Shown here: positions 37,112 through 46,557 of the stretch, one piece after another | Layout: each line of letters opens with the position of its first letter | How positions within the stretch are numbered: the first letter of the stretch is position 1 | Assembly (NCBI RefSeq): GCF_020297055.1 | Contig: NZ_JAIXCQ010000004.1 | Location: 302,472-366,471, forward strand | Source of the DNA: Isoptericola luteus | GTDB lineage: Bacteria; Actinomycetota; Actinomycetes; Actinomycetales; Cellulomonadaceae | Length of the DNA: 64,000 nucleotides | Reading direction: 5' to 3' | Made by a program: the position numbers and the translations under genes | Notes under the pieces: generated by a model | Databases searched by the model: none | What the model was told of the DNA's origin: nothing | What the model saw: only the letters and a program-made list of their open reading frames with translations

Positions 37112-37428
37112 GCCGCACCCCCGTCCGGGTCGCCCGACGAGCGCATCGTGGCCCACAGCCCGTAGGAGTGCATCGCCTGCACGTCGACCTCCATGCGTTC
37201 GCGCGGTCCCGTGGAGACGACCGCCCGGCCGTCGTGGTGCACCTGCAGCATGAGCCGCTCCGCCTTCGCCTGGGGGTAGCCGAAGTAGCTCTCGAACACG
37301 TAGCTGACGTACGACATGAGGTTGACCGGGTCGTTCCACACGATCGTCACCCAGGGGTCGGCGACGCGGGCGTCCGCCTCCTCCTGGGTCAGCTCCTGGG
37401 TCTGTTGCTGGGTCACCGTTGCCGTCAT
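37108..37428 (-). CDS. clpS: ATP-dependent Clp protease adaptor ClpS
   Basis: A 106-residue N-end rule adaptor that hands substrates to a Clp ATPase. The core reads [20 protein letters not shown], with the Asn-Asp-Pro segment that contacts the N-degron, followed by [10 protein letters not shown] Gln/Thr-rich N-terminal tail of about 20 residues is the flexible arm. Coupled to the DUF2017 gene by ATGA overlap. Confidence 0.95.
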   Translation of the reverse strand: MTATVTQQQTQELTQEEADARVADPWVTIVWNDPVNLMSYVSYVFESYFGYPQAKAERLMLQVHHDGRAVVSTGPRERMEVDVQAMHSYGLWATMRSSGDPDGGAA

Positions 37429-37463
37429 CGTCTGCACCCCACCCGTCCAGCCTAGGTGCACGC

Positions 37464-37503
37464 GCCCTCACCAGCCCTCACCAGCCCTCACCAGCCCTCA
37501 CCC
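37464..37503. repeat. Four 10-bp tandem repeats between clpS and pncB
   Basis: Unit GCCCTCACCA, four copies (last base of the fourth differs), in the 142-bp gap between the divergent genes. Confidence 0.9.
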
Positions 37504-37558
37504 TGGACCACGACGTCCGTACGGTGGGCCTCGTGGTGCCCTGACGGTCCCGAACCCC

Positions 37559-37564
37559 TACCGT
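37559..37564 (+). promoter_or_regulatory. -10 element of pncB, leaderless start
   Basis: TACCGT with a 6-nt spacer to the ATG at 37571. Confidence 0.55.
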
Positions 37565-37570
37565 GTCCCC

Positions 37571-39046
37571 ATGATCGACGCGCACCGGGACGGCGTGGCC
37601 CCGAAGCCGGCGGGCCGCCTCGTGGTGCCCGACTCGCTTCCGGCGGCCCCGCTCCCGTTCCTGCGGCCCTCCGTGGCCCTCCTCACGGACCGCTACGAGC
37701 TCACCATGCTGCAGGCCGCGCTCGCGGACGGCACGGCGCACCGGCACTGCGTCTTCGAGGTCTTCACCCGGCAGCTGCCCGCCGGGCGCCGGTACGGGGT
37801 CCTCGCGGGCACGGGGCGGGTGCTCGAGGCCCTGGGGCAGTTCCGGTTCGGTGACGAGGAGCTCGCGTTCCTGGAGCGGGCCGGCGTGGTCGACGACCGC
37901 ACCCTCGACTTCCTGCGGGGGTACCGCTTCACGGGCTCGATCACCGGCTACGCGGAGGGAGAGGTGTTCTTCCCCGGCTCCCCGCTGCTTCAGGTCGAGG
38001 GCACGTTCGCCGAGGCCGTGCTGCTCGAGACGCTGGTGCTGTCGATCCTCAACTACGACTCCGCCGTCGCGTCAGCGGCCTCCCGGATGACCAGCGCGGC
38101 CGTCGGCCGGCCCGTCCTGGAGATGGGGTCGCGGCGCGCCCACGAGCAGGCGGCCGTCGCCGCTGCCCGTGCCGCGGTGGTCGCCGGGTTCACCGGCTCC
38201 TCGAACCTCGAGGCGGGGCTGCGCTACGGCGTGGAGACGATCGGCACCGCCGCGCACGCGTTCACCCTGCTGCACGACGACGAGCGTTCGGCGTTCGAGT
38301 CGCAGGTCGCGTCGCAGGGTCCGGGCACCACGCTGCTGGTCGACACCTACGACGTGCGACAGGGCGTCCAGAACGCCGTCGCCGCGGCCGGCGGTGCGCC
38401 GGGGGCCGTCCGGCTCGACTCCGGCGACCTCGGGGTCCTCGCCGTGGAGGTGCGCCGCCAGCTCGACGAGCTCGGCGCCACCGGCACGAAGATCGTGGTC
38501 ACCTCCGACCTGGACGAGCACGCCATCGCCGGGCTCGCCGCCGCGCCGGTCGACGTCTACGGCGTCGGCACGTCCGTCGTCACCGGGTCCGGCGCCCCCA
38601 CCTGCGGCATGGTCTACAAGCTCGTGGCCCGCGCCGACGCGTCCGGGGTGCTCCAGCCGGTGGAGAAGACGTCCGCGCACAAGCGCAGCCAGGGCGGGCG
38701 CAAGGCCGCCGCCCGCCGGTACGACGCGGACGGCCGTGCCGTCGAGGAGGTGCTGGTCACCGGTCCCGACGACCTGGTGTCCACCTGGTCCCCCGAGGAC
38801 GGTGCGGGGCGGTCCGACGCCGACCACACGACCGACACCTCGCCCGACGCGCCCCGTGACGAGCTGCGCTCGCTGCTGGTGCCCCTCGTGGTCGAGGGCG
38901 CCGTCGACTCGCGCTGGGTCGGCGCGTACGGCGTGGCCAACGCGGCCCGTCACCACCTGGCCGCGCGGTCCGAGCTGCCGCGCGGTGCGCGGCGGCTGTC
39001 CGCCGGCGACCCGGCGCTGCCGACCGTCGAGCTCACGCTGTCCTGA
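37571..39046 (+). CDS. pncB: Nicotinate phosphoribosyltransferase
   Basis: A 491-residue enzyme of the NAD salvage pathway, joining nicotinate and PRPP to give nicotinate mononucleotide. Visible features are LLTDRYELTML at the N-terminus, MGSRRAHEQAA (about residue 186), the substrate segment GFTGSSNLEAG, VDTYDVRQGVQNA and RLDSGDL. A low-complexity stretch near residues 410-435 is an insertion relative to many homologues. The ATG is set by the TACCGT box just upstream. Confidence 0.95.
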   Translation: MIDAHRDGVAPKPAGRLVVPDSLPAAPLPFLRPSVALLTDRYELTMLQAALADGTAHRHCVFEVFTRQLPAGRRYGVLAGTGRVLEALGQFRFGDEELAFLERAGVVDDRTLDFLRGYRFTGSITGYAEGEVFFPGSPLLQVEGTFAEAVLLETLVLSILNYDSAVASAASRMTSAAVGRPVLEMGSRRAHEQAAVAAARAAVVAGFTGSSNLEAGLRYGVETIGTAAHAFTLLHDDERSAFESQVASQGPGTTLLVDTYDVRQGVQNAVAAAGGAPGAVRLDSGDLGVLAVEVRRQLDELGATGTKIVVTSDLDEHAIAGLAAAPVDVYGVGTSVVTGSGAPTCGMVYKLVARADASGVLQPVEKTSAHKRSQGGRKAAARRYDADGRAVEEVLVTGPDDLVSTWSPEDGAGRSDADHTTDTSPDAPRDELRSLLVPLVVEGAVDSRWVGAYGVANAARHHLAARSELPRGARRLSAGDPALPTVELTLS

Positions 39047-39067
39047 CGCCCGGCACGACGTCCCGCC

Positions 39068-39093
39068 GGCGCCCGCCACGCGTGGCGGGCGCC
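39068..39093. terminator. Bidirectional terminator between pncB and helicase gene
   Basis: A perfect 12-bp stem with a 2-nt loop between the two convergent genes. Confidence 0.8.
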
Positions 39094-39097
39094 AGTG

Positions 39098-40975
39098 CTA
39101 CTTCTTGCCGACGAACCAGCCCCGCACCATCGCCACGCGCGCGGTGAGCTGGTCGGCCGTGGCCAGCGGGACCTCGGGGCCGCCGCACCGCCGGCGCAGC
39201 TCGGTGTGCACGGACCCGTGCGGCACCCCGGACTTGCGGGCCCACGCGGAGACCAGCTTGGAGAGCTCCTTGCGCAGCTCTGCGGCGCGCCGGTGCTCCG
39301 TCTCGGAACGCTCCAGGGCGTCGGCGCCGGAGGCGTCCGCCCCGCCGCGTCCGCGCGAGTGCTGCGCCTGACGCTGTCGCAGCAGCGTCGTCACCTGGTC
39401 GGCGTCGAGGAGGCCGGGCAGGCCCAGGAAGTCCAGCTCCTCCGCGGAGCCGACGGCGCCGCCCATGCCGAACTCGCCGCCGTCGAAGAGCACGCGGTCG
39501 AACGAGGCCTGCGCCTCCAGGGCCTCGAAGGACCCCGTGAGCTCGCCCGACGCCTTCTCCTCCTTGTTCGCCGCCGCGAGCAGCGCCGCCTCCGGGTCGT
39601 ACTCGATGCCCTGCTCCTCGGCCGTGGCGGGCCGGTCGAGCGCGTGGTCGCGCTCCAGCTCCATGCCGTTCGCCAGCTCCAGGAGCAGCGGCACGCTAGG
39701 CAGGAACACCGACGCCGTCTCGCCCCGCTTGCGCGCCCGCACGAACCGGCCGACCGCCTGCGCGAAGAACAGCGGCGTGGAGGTGCTCGTGGCGTAGACG
39801 CCCACGGCGAGGCGCGGCACGTCCACCCCCTCGGACACCATCCGCACCGCGACCATCCACCGGTCCTCGCTCGCGGAGAACTCGTCGATGCGGGCGCTCG
39901 CCCCGTCGTCGTCCGACAGGACGACGGTCGGGCTCCTGCCCGTGAGCCGGGCCAGGTGCCCCGCGTACGCACGCGCGTCGGTCTGGTCGGACGCGATCAC
40001 CAGGCCGCCCGCGTCCGGCACCGCCCGGCGGACCTCGGTGAGCCGCTTGTCCGCCGCAGCCAGCACCGACGGGATCCACTCGCCGTTCGGGTCGAGCGCG
40101 GTGCGCCACGCCTGCGCGTGCATGTCCTTCGTCATGTCCTCGCCCAGGCGGGCGCTGACCTCGTCGCCGGCGCGCGTGCGCCAGCGCATCTCGCCGGAGT
40201 ACGTCATGAACAGCACGGGGCGCACGACGTGGTCGCGCAGCGCCTCGCCGTAGCCGTACGAGTAGTCGGCCCGGGAGCGGCGGATCCCCTCGGCATCGGG
40301 CTCGTACGTGACGAACGGGATCGACGCCGTGTCCGAGCGGAACGGCGTCCCGGTGAGCGCGAGGCGCCGGGTGGCGTCCTCGAAGGCCTCGCGGACGGCG
40401 TCGCCCCAGCTCAGCGCGTCGCCACCGTGGTGCACCTCGTCGAGGATGACGAGCGTGCGCGCGGCCTCGGTGCGGGCACGGTGCAGCGCGGGCTTCGCCG
40501 CCACCTGGGCATAGGTGAGCGCGACCCCGTCGTAGTGGGAGCCGTGCCGGCCCTGGCTGTTCTTGAACGACGGGTCGATGCGGATGCCGACGCGCGCCGC
40601 GGCGTCCGCCCACTGGTGCTTGAGGTGCTCCGTGGGCGCGACGATCGACACCCGCCGCACGGCGCCGGACTCCAGGAGCTCGGTCGCGACGCGCAGCGCG
40701 AAGGTCGTCTTGCCGGCGCCGGGCGTCGCCACGGCGAGGAAGTCGCGCGGCGCCCGCTCGCGGTACAGCTCGAGGGCCTCCGCCTGCCACGCGCGCAGGT
40801 TCGACGCCGTCCCCCAGGGGGCGCGCTGCGGGAACGCCGGGCTGAGGTGGGACGCCGCCGCGGACGACGGCGACTGCGGGAGCGGCTTGGCCGCGGGCTC
40901 GGCCGCGGCGGCGAAGAGGTCGAAGCCGTCGGGATCGGAGGAGGACTCGGGCTCGGGAAGTGGCTGGACGCTCAC
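39098..40975 (-). CDS. DEAD/DEAH-box superfamily II helicase
   Basis: A 625-residue SF2 helicase-like ATPase. Walker A TPGAGKT lies near residue 87, motif II DEVHH near 178, motif III LTGTPFR, and motif VI QAVGRFVRAR in the second RecA-like domain. The C-terminal 150 residues are helical and charged, without a recognised domain. The N-terminus is Pro/Ser-rich. The GTG overlaps the stop of the DUF3039 gene. Such proteins are widespread in actinobacteria; the nucleic-acid substrate is unknown. Confidence 0.88.
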   Translation of the reverse strand: MSVQPLPEPESSSDPDGFDLFAAAAEPAAKPLPQSPSSAAASHLSPAFPQRAPWGTASNLRAWQAEALELYRERAPRDFLAVATPGAGKTTFALRVATELLESGAVRRVSIVAPTEHLKHQWADAAARVGIRIDPSFKNSQGRHGSHYDGVALTYAQVAAKPALHRARTEAARTLVILDEVHHGGDALSWGDAVREAFEDATRRLALTGTPFRSDTASIPFVTYEPDAEGIRRSRADYSYGYGEALRDHVVRPVLFMTYSGEMRWRTRAGDEVSARLGEDMTKDMHAQAWRTALDPNGEWIPSVLAAADKRLTEVRRAVPDAGGLVIASDQTDARAYAGHLARLTGRSPTVVLSDDDGASARIDEFSASEDRWMVAVRMVSEGVDVPRLAVGVYATSTSTPLFFAQAVGRFVRARKRGETASVFLPSVPLLLELANGMELERDHALDRPATAEEQGIEYDPEAALLAAANKEEKASGELTGSFEALEAQASFDRVLFDGGEFGMGGAVGSAEELDFLGLPGLLDADQVTTLLRQRQAQHSRGRGGADASGADALERSETEHRRAAELRKELSKLVSAWARKSGVPHGSVHTELRRRCGGPEVPLATADQLTARVAMVRGWFVGKK

Positions 40976-41280
40976 TTGCCGGAGTCGCCCTCGCCGTCCT
41001 GCGGCTCGCGCAACCCGTCGTAGATCTCCTTGCAGACGGGGCACACGGGGAACTTCGACGGGTCTCGGCCCGGCACCCACACCTTGCCGCAGAGCGCGAT
41101 CACGGGCTTGCCCGACATCGCGGACTCCATGATCTTCTCCTTGCGCACGTAGTGCGCAAAACGCTCGTGGTCGCCCGGCTCCGCCGTCTGCTCCCGGGTG
41201 TCCGGACGCTCGAGGACGCTCGTCGACGACCCCGTGTCCTGGGAGGGGTCGGCAGGCGGCGCGGAGAGGGGATCGCTCAT
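40972..41280 (-). CDS. DUF3039 family zinc-ribbon-like protein
   Basis: A 102-residue protein conserved in actinobacteria. The segment HERFAHYVRKEKI is followed by VIALCGKVWVP and CPVCKEIY, so three Cys plus a His could bind zinc. Function unknown; always near a helicase gene in this lineage as far as I recall, and coupled to it here by GTGA overlap. The ATG is set by a TAGAAT -10 box. Confidence 0.82.
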   Translation of the reverse strand: MSDPLSAPPADPSQDTGSSTSVLERPDTREQTAEPGDHERFAHYVRKEKIMESAMSGKPVIALCGKVWVPGRDPSKFPVCPVCKEIYDGLREPQDGEGDSGK

Positions 41281-41287
41281 GACCCGA

Positions 41288-41293
41288 ATTCTA
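41288..41293 (-). promoter_or_regulatory. -10 element of DUF3039-helicase operon
   Basis: TAGAAT on the minus strand, 7 nt before the ATG; leaderless start expected. Confidence 0.65.
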
Positions 41294-41328
41294 CGACGCG
41301 CCCCCGACGCCACCGGGGCGCTCGCCCC

Positions 41329-41351
41329 CGCGAGGTGCGACACACCTCGCG
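41329..41351 (-). terminator. Terminator after nagB
   Basis: A 9-bp stem CGCGAGGTG/CACCTCGCG with a short loop, 13 bp after the nagB stop codon. Confidence 0.65.
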
Positions 41352-41363
41352 AGGGCGGACGCC

Positions 41364-42146
41364 TCACAGGCCCTGCCACCCGGGCTTGCTCTCGAAGGTC
41401 TGGCGGTAGTAGTCGCCGAGCTGCAGTCGCGAGGCGGCCGCGTCGTCGACCAGGACGGTCGCGTGCGGGTGCATCTGCATGACCGTGGCGGGCCACATCG
41501 CGGAGATCGGCCCCTCGACGAGCTGGTGCACGGCCTCCGCCTTGTGGGGCCCCGTGGCCAGCAGCACCAGGTGGCGGGCGTCCATGATCGTGCCGAGACC
41601 CTGCGTGAGGCAGTGCGTCGGGACCCGGTCCACGTCGTCGTCGAAGAACCGCGCGTTGTCGAGCCGCGTCTGCCGGGTGAGGGTCTTGATCCGGGTGCGC
41701 GACGCCAGCGAGGAGCCCGGCTCGTTGAAGGCGATGTGCCCGTCGGTGCCGATCCCGAGGATCTGCAGGTCCACGCCGCCCGCGTCGGCGATCGCGGCCT
41801 CGTACGCCGCGCAGGCCGCGGGCAGGTCGTCGGCGAGGCCGTCGGGCCCCTGCACGGCACCCGGCCCGAGGTCGACCCGCGACGCGATCTCGGTGTCGAT
41901 GACGTTGCGGTAGCGCTCGGGGTGGTCGGCGGCGAGGCCGACGTACTCGTCGAGCATGAACGCCCGGACGCGGGCGAACGACAGCCTCTCCTGCTCGTGC
42001 CGGCGCGCCAGCTCGTCGTAGACCTTGAGCGGGCTCGACCCCGTGGCCAGGCCCAGCACCGTGGCCGGGTTGCTGCGTACCAGCGACTCGATCGCGTCGG
42101 CGGCCAGCACGGCCAGCTGCTCGGCGGGGGCGATGACGACTTCCAT
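41364..42146 (-). CDS. nagB: Glucosamine-6-phosphate deaminase
   Basis: A 260-residue enzyme converting glucosamine-6-phosphate to fructose-6-phosphate and ammonia, the last step of amino-sugar catabolism. Key segments: GLATGSSPLKVYDEL for phosphate binding, FMLDEYVGL with the catalytic Asp, and GIGTDGHIAFNEPGSS. GGAG precedes the ATG. It follows the second binding-protein gene by 114 bp, and the ROK kinase and ABC permeases lie upstream on the same strand, consistent with one amino-sugar pathway. No nagA is visible here. Confidence 0.95.
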   Translation of the reverse strand: MEVVIAPAEQLAVLAADAIESLVRSNPATVLGLATGSSPLKVYDELARRHEQERLSFARVRAFMLDEYVGLAADHPERYRNVIDTEIASRVDLGPGAVQGPDGLADDLPAACAAYEAAIADAGGVDLQILGIGTDGHIAFNEPGSSLASRTRIKTLTRQTRLDNARFFDDDVDRVPTHCLTQGLGTIMDARHLVLLATGPHKAEAVHQLVEGPISAMWPATVMQMHPHATVLVDDAAASRLQLGDYYRQTFESKPGWQGL

Positions 42147-42260
42147 TCAGGGCTCCAGTCTCTCGACGCCGGGACAAGGGTGCCCCGACGTCCGTGCGGC
42201 ACTCGTCCGGCCCCATGATCGCAGGTCGGACGACCCGCCTGCCTGCGGCGGGACGGTCGG

Positions 42261-43601
42261 TCAGTCGTCCTGCGTGACCACGGTCGGACGGTTGAGCATC
42301 GGCGTCAGGCGCGCGTCGAACTCCTCGGCGAGAGCCGCGACGTCACCGCCGGCGGCGATGCGCCGGAAGAGCTCCTCGTAGACGCCCTCGTCCTCGATCG
42401 CGGCCCAGCCCGGCGCCGCCGGTGTCAGCTGGGACGCCGCCGCGGTCCGGGTGAGCGTCCGGCCGAACCGGTCGCCCTCCATGAGGTCCTGGAACGTCGA
42501 GTTCCCCGGCCCGAGGCCGGCCCCGGCGAGCCGCTCCTGGAACCCGTCCGAGAAGACGACCCGCAGCAGGTTCTCCGAGAGCTCCGGGCTCGGCGACGCC
42601 GCCGAGATCGCGATGTTCGACCCACCCGCGAAGACCGGCGCGACGCCGCCGTCGACCCCGGGCAGGGCGAAGATGTCGAACTTCGAGGTGTCGGCCATCC
42701 CGTCGCGGAACTCCTCGCCGGTCTTCTCGTCGGCGACGAGGTCACCGATGGACCAGCGCGCCCAGGCGGGGGCCATGATGGTCGCGGCCGCCGGCGGGGC
42801 GTCCTCGACGCCGTCGTTGAGGAAGTCCCAGTAGGCGACGTCCTTCTCCGTGGACGGCAGGTAGGACGCCTCGTCGTAGACGTCCTGCCACATCTCGAGG
42901 CCCTTGACCGTCTCCGGCGTGGACAGCGTCGAGACCCACCGGCCGTCCTCGCGGACCGCCAGCTCGCCGTCGTTCGCGAACACCCACGAGATACCGTTGC
43001 GCCAGTCCTGGCCGCCCATGGCGAAGCCAGCCCGCGTGTCGTCGGTGAGCTGCTTCACGGACTCGCCGAACTCGGCGAGGGTCTTCGGCACCTCGAGGCC
43101 CGCGGCCGACCAGACGTCCTTGCGGTAGAAGACGTAGCGCGAGCCGAAGTAGTACGGCAGCGCGTAGTGCACGCCGTCGACGGCGCCCACCTCCACGAAC
43201 GACCGGAGCAGGTCGTCACCGCCGAGGTCCTCGTACAGCTCCGGCGAGATCTCCCGGAACGACCCGGACGTGGTGAACGCCGGGGACTGGGTGTTGCCCA
43301 CCTCGACGACGTCCGGGGTCCTGGCGGGGTCGCCGAGCGACTCGGTGAGCCGGTCCACGACGTCGCCCCACTCCTGCTGCTCGATCGTCAGCGTGGCCCC
43401 CGGGTTCTGCACCTCGAACTCCTCGACGAGGTACTCACGCAGCTCCGGGCCCGTGTCGGTGCCGACGAGCCACAGGACCAGGTCCCGGTCCGGGGCGGCG
43501 TCCGCGGGGTCGGCCGGCCCGCACCCGGCCAGCAGCAGGGCGGTCGTCCCGACCCACGCGCCGGCCGACATCGCGGCCCGGGTGCGTCGCTGAGGCTGCA
43601 T
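42261..43601 (-). CDS. Sugar ABC transporter binding lipoprotein, copy 2
   Basis: A 446-residue family-1 extracellular solute-binding protein anchored through Cys27 (lipobox LLAGC). It is a close paralogue of the protein at 46626-47975: both share GGQDWRNGISWVFAN, KDVAYWDFLNDG, the DIFALPGVDGGVAPVFAGGSN region and the C-terminal GGDV-ALA-E pattern. An AGGAGA site precedes the ATG, and it follows the ROK kinase gene by 18 bp, so it belongs to the same operon. Whether it uses the same permeases with a different ligand is open. Confidence 0.9.
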   Translation of the reverse strand: MQPQRRTRAAMSAGAWVGTTALLLAGCGPADPADAAPDRDLVLWLVGTDTGPELREYLVEEFEVQNPGATLTIEQQEWGDVVDRLTESLGDPARTPDVVEVGNTQSPAFTTSGSFREISPELYEDLGGDDLLRSFVEVGAVDGVHYALPYYFGSRYVFYRKDVWSAAGLEVPKTLAEFGESVKQLTDDTRAGFAMGGQDWRNGISWVFANDGELAVREDGRWVSTLSTPETVKGLEMWQDVYDEASYLPSTEKDVAYWDFLNDGVEDAPPAAATIMAPAWARWSIGDLVADEKTGEEFRDGMADTSKFDIFALPGVDGGVAPVFAGGSNIAISAASPSPELSENLLRVVFSDGFQERLAGAGLGPGNSTFQDLMEGDRFGRTLTRTAAASQLTPAAPGWAAIEDEGVYEELFRRIAAGGDVAALAEEFDARLTPMLNRPTVVTQDD

Positions 43602-43619
43602 GCTCGGATCGTCTCCTCT

Positions 43620-44621
43620 TCAGATGGTGATGGCTGGTGCGTCGCCGCGGACCGCGGCGACCTGGCGTCCCACGACGGCGGCTCCCACGGCGCCGACGGG
43701 TACCCCGACGGGGGCCAGCCGTACCCGGTCCGACAGGTGCAGCGAGGCCAGGAACGCGGAGGACGCGGACTCCCGTTCGAGCGCCTCCCGGACGGCGACG
43801 AGCAGCGGGTCGCCGAGCTTGGCCACGCCACCGCCCAGCACCACGCGGGGGACGTCGACGGTCAGCACGAGCATCCGCACGGCCGCGGCCACGGCGGAGG
43901 CGTAGCGGTCCCGCGCCTCGCGCGCGCCCGGTTCCCCGGCCGCGGCGGCCTCGAACAGCTCGACCGGCGCCGGACGGCCCGTGCGCGCGGGCCACAAGGC
44001 CGCGACAGCCGAGCCGGACGCGTAGAGCTCCAGGCAGCCCCGCTGGCCGCACGGGCACACGGGCCCGGCGGGGTCGACGGGCACGTGCCCGATCTCCCCC
44101 GCCGCACCACCGACGCCGCGGCGCAGCCGTCCGTCGAGGACGAGCCCCGCGGCCAGGCCGGTACCCAGCGCCAGGAACGCGAGGTCCACCCCGCCGTGCC
44201 CGGCACCCTCCTCCCCTGCCGCGAGGGCGAGGTGCGCGGCGCCGAGCGCGGCGGCGTTCAGGTCGTTCTCCACCCCGACGGGCACGCCGCCGAGCTCGTC
44301 GGCCAGGAGCTGCGCCAGCGGGAGCGCCGCGCCGTCCACGCCGACGTTGACGGCGTGCCGGACCGTGCCGGCGACAGGGTCCACGAGGCCGGGCATGCCG
44401 ACCCCGACGCCCGCCACGTCCTCGATCGGCACGCCCGCCCGGAGCGCGACGCCCCGCACCGCCCGGGCAGCCCCCGCGACGACGCCGCGGGGGCCTCGCT
44501 CGGTGACCAGGCGCGTCCGGGCGACGACCTCGCCGTCGGCGTCGAGCAGGACGGCGAGAGTCTTGGTCCCGCCGATGTCGAGCCCTGCCGTGGGGCCGGG
44601 CGCGGGCAGGGTCCCGGTCAT
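43620..44621 (-). CDS. ROK-family sugar kinase
   Basis: A 333-residue kinase of the ROK family without a DNA-binding domain. The ATP phosphate loop GLDIGGTKT is at the N-terminus, NDLNAAALG supplies the catalytic Asp, and the zinc site reads CPCGQRGCLE. Located between the sugar permeases and nagB, so N-acetylglucosamine or glucosamine is the likely substrate, with glucose possible. A GGAG 5 nt before the ATG at 44621 favours it over the GTG five codons upstream. Confidence 0.9.
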   Translation of the reverse strand: MTGTLPAPGPTAGLDIGGTKTLAVLLDADGEVVARTRLVTERGPRGVVAGAARAVRGVALRAGVPIEDVAGVGVGMPGLVDPVAGTVRHAVNVGVDGAALPLAQLLADELGGVPVGVENDLNAAALGAAHLALAAGEEGAGHGGVDLAFLALGTGLAAGLVLDGRLRRGVGGAAGEIGHVPVDPAGPVCPCGQRGCLELYASGSAVAALWPARTGRPAPVELFEAAAAGEPGAREARDRYASAVAAAVRMLVLTVDVPRVVLGGGVAKLGDPLLVAVREALERESASSAFLASLHLSDRVRLAPVGVPVGAVGAAVVGRQVAAVRGDAPAITI

Positions 44622-44637
44622 GGCTGCTCCGTCCACG

Positions 44638-45567
44638 TCAGCCCTTCACCGCCCCGGCGACCAGGCCCGAGGTCATCCGCCCCTGCACGAACAGGAAGAA
44701 CACGATGACCGGGACCGCGATGAGCGTGGAGGCGGCCATGACCTCGGCCCAGTCGATCCCCCGGTTCACGGACGCCGACAGGAAGCTGCGCAGCCAGATC
44801 GGCAGCGTCTGCCGCGACTCGGCGGGCAGCACGACCAGCGCGGTCGTGAACTCGTTCCACGCCTGGAGGAACGCGTACACGCCGGAGGCGACCAGCCCGG
44901 GGGCGAGCAGCGGGAACGTGATGCGCAGGAACGCCTTGGTGCGCGACAGCCCGTCGACCATCGCGGCCTCCTCGAGCTCGGCCGGGACGCCCGCGACGAA
45001 CCCGCGCAGCATCCAGATCGTGAACGGGACCAGCATGGCGGTGTACAGGATCGAGACACCGAGCACCGAGTTGAGGCCGAGCACGGGCGCGCTCTCCCCC
45101 ACGCCGGAGAGCATCTTGTACTGCGCGATGAACAGGCCCTCGGCGGGCAGCATCTGGATGAACAGCACCGCGAGCACGAAGCTCGTGCGCCCCCGGAAGC
45201 GCCACCGGCTGATGGCCAGCGCGGCGAGGAACGCGAACGTCAGGACGAGCACGATGGTGACGCCGGTGATCATCAGGCTCATCCGGAGCGCACCGACGAA
45301 CCCGGAGTCGGACAGCACCCCGGTGAAGTTCGCCAGCGTGAAGTGCGACGGCCAGAAGCTCGGCGTCGACGCCATCAGGCGCGCGTTCGGGGTCACCGCG
45401 GACAGCAGCATCCAGTAGACGGGGAACAGCCAGACCAGGGACACGACGATCCCGAGCACGCTGAGCAGGATCTTGCCGACCCGCGGGCGGCTGCGCCTGG
45501 CGGCGGCCGGGCGGGGGGGGACGACCGTCGGGGGCGCGGCCGGTGCGGCGTCGGTCACGGCGCTCAT
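44638..45567 (-). CDS. Carbohydrate ABC transporter permease, MalG type
   Basis: A 309-residue membrane protein with six TM helices after a Pro/Ala-rich cytosolic tail. The EAA coupling loop reads EEAAMVDGLSRTKAFLRITFPLLAPG. The motif LFPVYWMLLSAVTP before the first periplasmic loop is typical of MalG-type subunits. Overlaps the upstream MalF-type gene by ATGA. No ATPase gene is present; actinobacterial sugar importers of this type often share the MsiK ATPase encoded elsewhere. Confidence 0.93.
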   Translation of the reverse strand: MSAVTDAAPAAPPTVVPPRPAAARRSRPRVGKILLSVLGIVVSLVWLFPVYWMLLSAVTPNARLMASTPSFWPSHFTLANFTGVLSDSGFVGALRMSLMITGVTIVLVLTFAFLAALAISRWRFRGRTSFVLAVLFIQMLPAEGLFIAQYKMLSGVGESAPVLGLNSVLGVSILYTAMLVPFTIWMLRGFVAGVPAELEEAAMVDGLSRTKAFLRITFPLLAPGLVASGVYAFLQAWNEFTTALVVLPAESRQTLPIWLRSFLSASVNRGIDWAEVMAASTLIAVPVIVFFLFVQGRMTSGLVAGAVKG

Positions 45568-46532
45568 ACGGCGTCCTCCTTCATGAGGCTGCGCACGTAC
45601 GGCGCGGAGAGCAGCACGGTGAGCAGCAGGACGAAGATCGAGACGGCGGCGGCACCGGAGAAGTCCTGGCTGCCGATGCCGAGCTCGTAGATGAAGTTGC
45701 CGAGCAGGTTCGTCTCGGCCACGGGCGCACCGGCGTCCTGCAGCAGCCGGATCTGTGCGAACACGCGCAGGTCCCAGATGATCTGCAGCAGCAGCACGAT
45801 GGCGAGCACGGGACGCACCAGGGGCAGCAGGATCCGCCAGAGGATCTGGGTCGGGCCGGCGCCGTCGAGCCGGGCCGCCTCCAGGACCTCCTCGGAGACC
45901 TGCGTCAGGCCGGCGTAGATCGACATGGCCACGAACGGGACCGACATCCACACGATGACGATCGTCGCGACACCGAAGAACGTCAGGGGCTGCGCCAGCC
46001 ACGCGTAGCCCGCGTAGCCCTCGAAGCCCAGCTCGACCAGCAGCCAGTTGACCACGCCGGTGCGGTAGTCGAAGAGCCACCGGAAGACCGTCACGGCGGC
46101 CACGAGCGGCGTGGCCCAGGCGAGCAGCAGCACGACCTGCAGCACGATCCGCACCCCGGAGTGCACGGCGCGCATGAGGAGCGCCAGGCCCAGGCCGATG
46201 GCCACGGTGAGGAACGCGTTGACCAGGCAGAAGGCGATCGAGCGGGCGACGACGGCCCACAGCCGGTCGTCGGTGAAGATGCGCACGTAGTTGTCGAGCC
46301 CCACGAACGTGGGCGGCGCGCCGAACTGCTGCATCAGGCCGAACTGCTGCAGCGACGTCACGACCTGCCAGTACACGGGGTAGCCGAGCCCCACGAGCAG
46401 GATCGCGACGGCGGGCAGCAGCAGGAGGTAGGGGGTGGTCGGCCGGCGCCGACGACGGATCGCGACGCGCGGTGCGCCGGACGACGTGGTGGGGGCCGCG
46501 GCGGCGGCCGAGGGGGTCGGCGTGCTGGTCAT
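45564..46532 (-). CDS. Carbohydrate ABC transporter permease, MalF type
   Basis: A 322-residue membrane protein with six TM helices and a long basic N-terminal tail. The EAA loop is EEVLEAARLDGAGPTQILWRILLP. A strong AAGGAGG site fixes the ATG at 46532; upstream in-frame codons lack support. It pairs with the MalG-type subunit to form the channel for the ligand of the flanking binding proteins. Confidence 0.93.
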   Translation of the reverse strand: MTSTPTPSAAAAAPTTSSGAPRVAIRRRRRPTTPYLLLLPAVAILLVGLGYPVYWQVVTSLQQFGLMQQFGAPPTFVGLDNYVRIFTDDRLWAVVARSIAFCLVNAFLTVAIGLGLALLMRAVHSGVRIVLQVVLLLAWATPLVAAVTVFRWLFDYRTGVVNWLLVELGFEGYAGYAWLAQPLTFFGVATIVIVWMSVPFVAMSIYAGLTQVSEEVLEAARLDGAGPTQILWRILLPLVRPVLAIVLLLQIIWDLRVFAQIRLLQDAGAPVAETNLLGNFIYELGIGSQDFSGAAAVSIFVLLLTVLLSAPYVRSLMKEDAV

Positions 46533-46557
46533 GCGGTCCTCCTTCCCGGGTCGTGGG

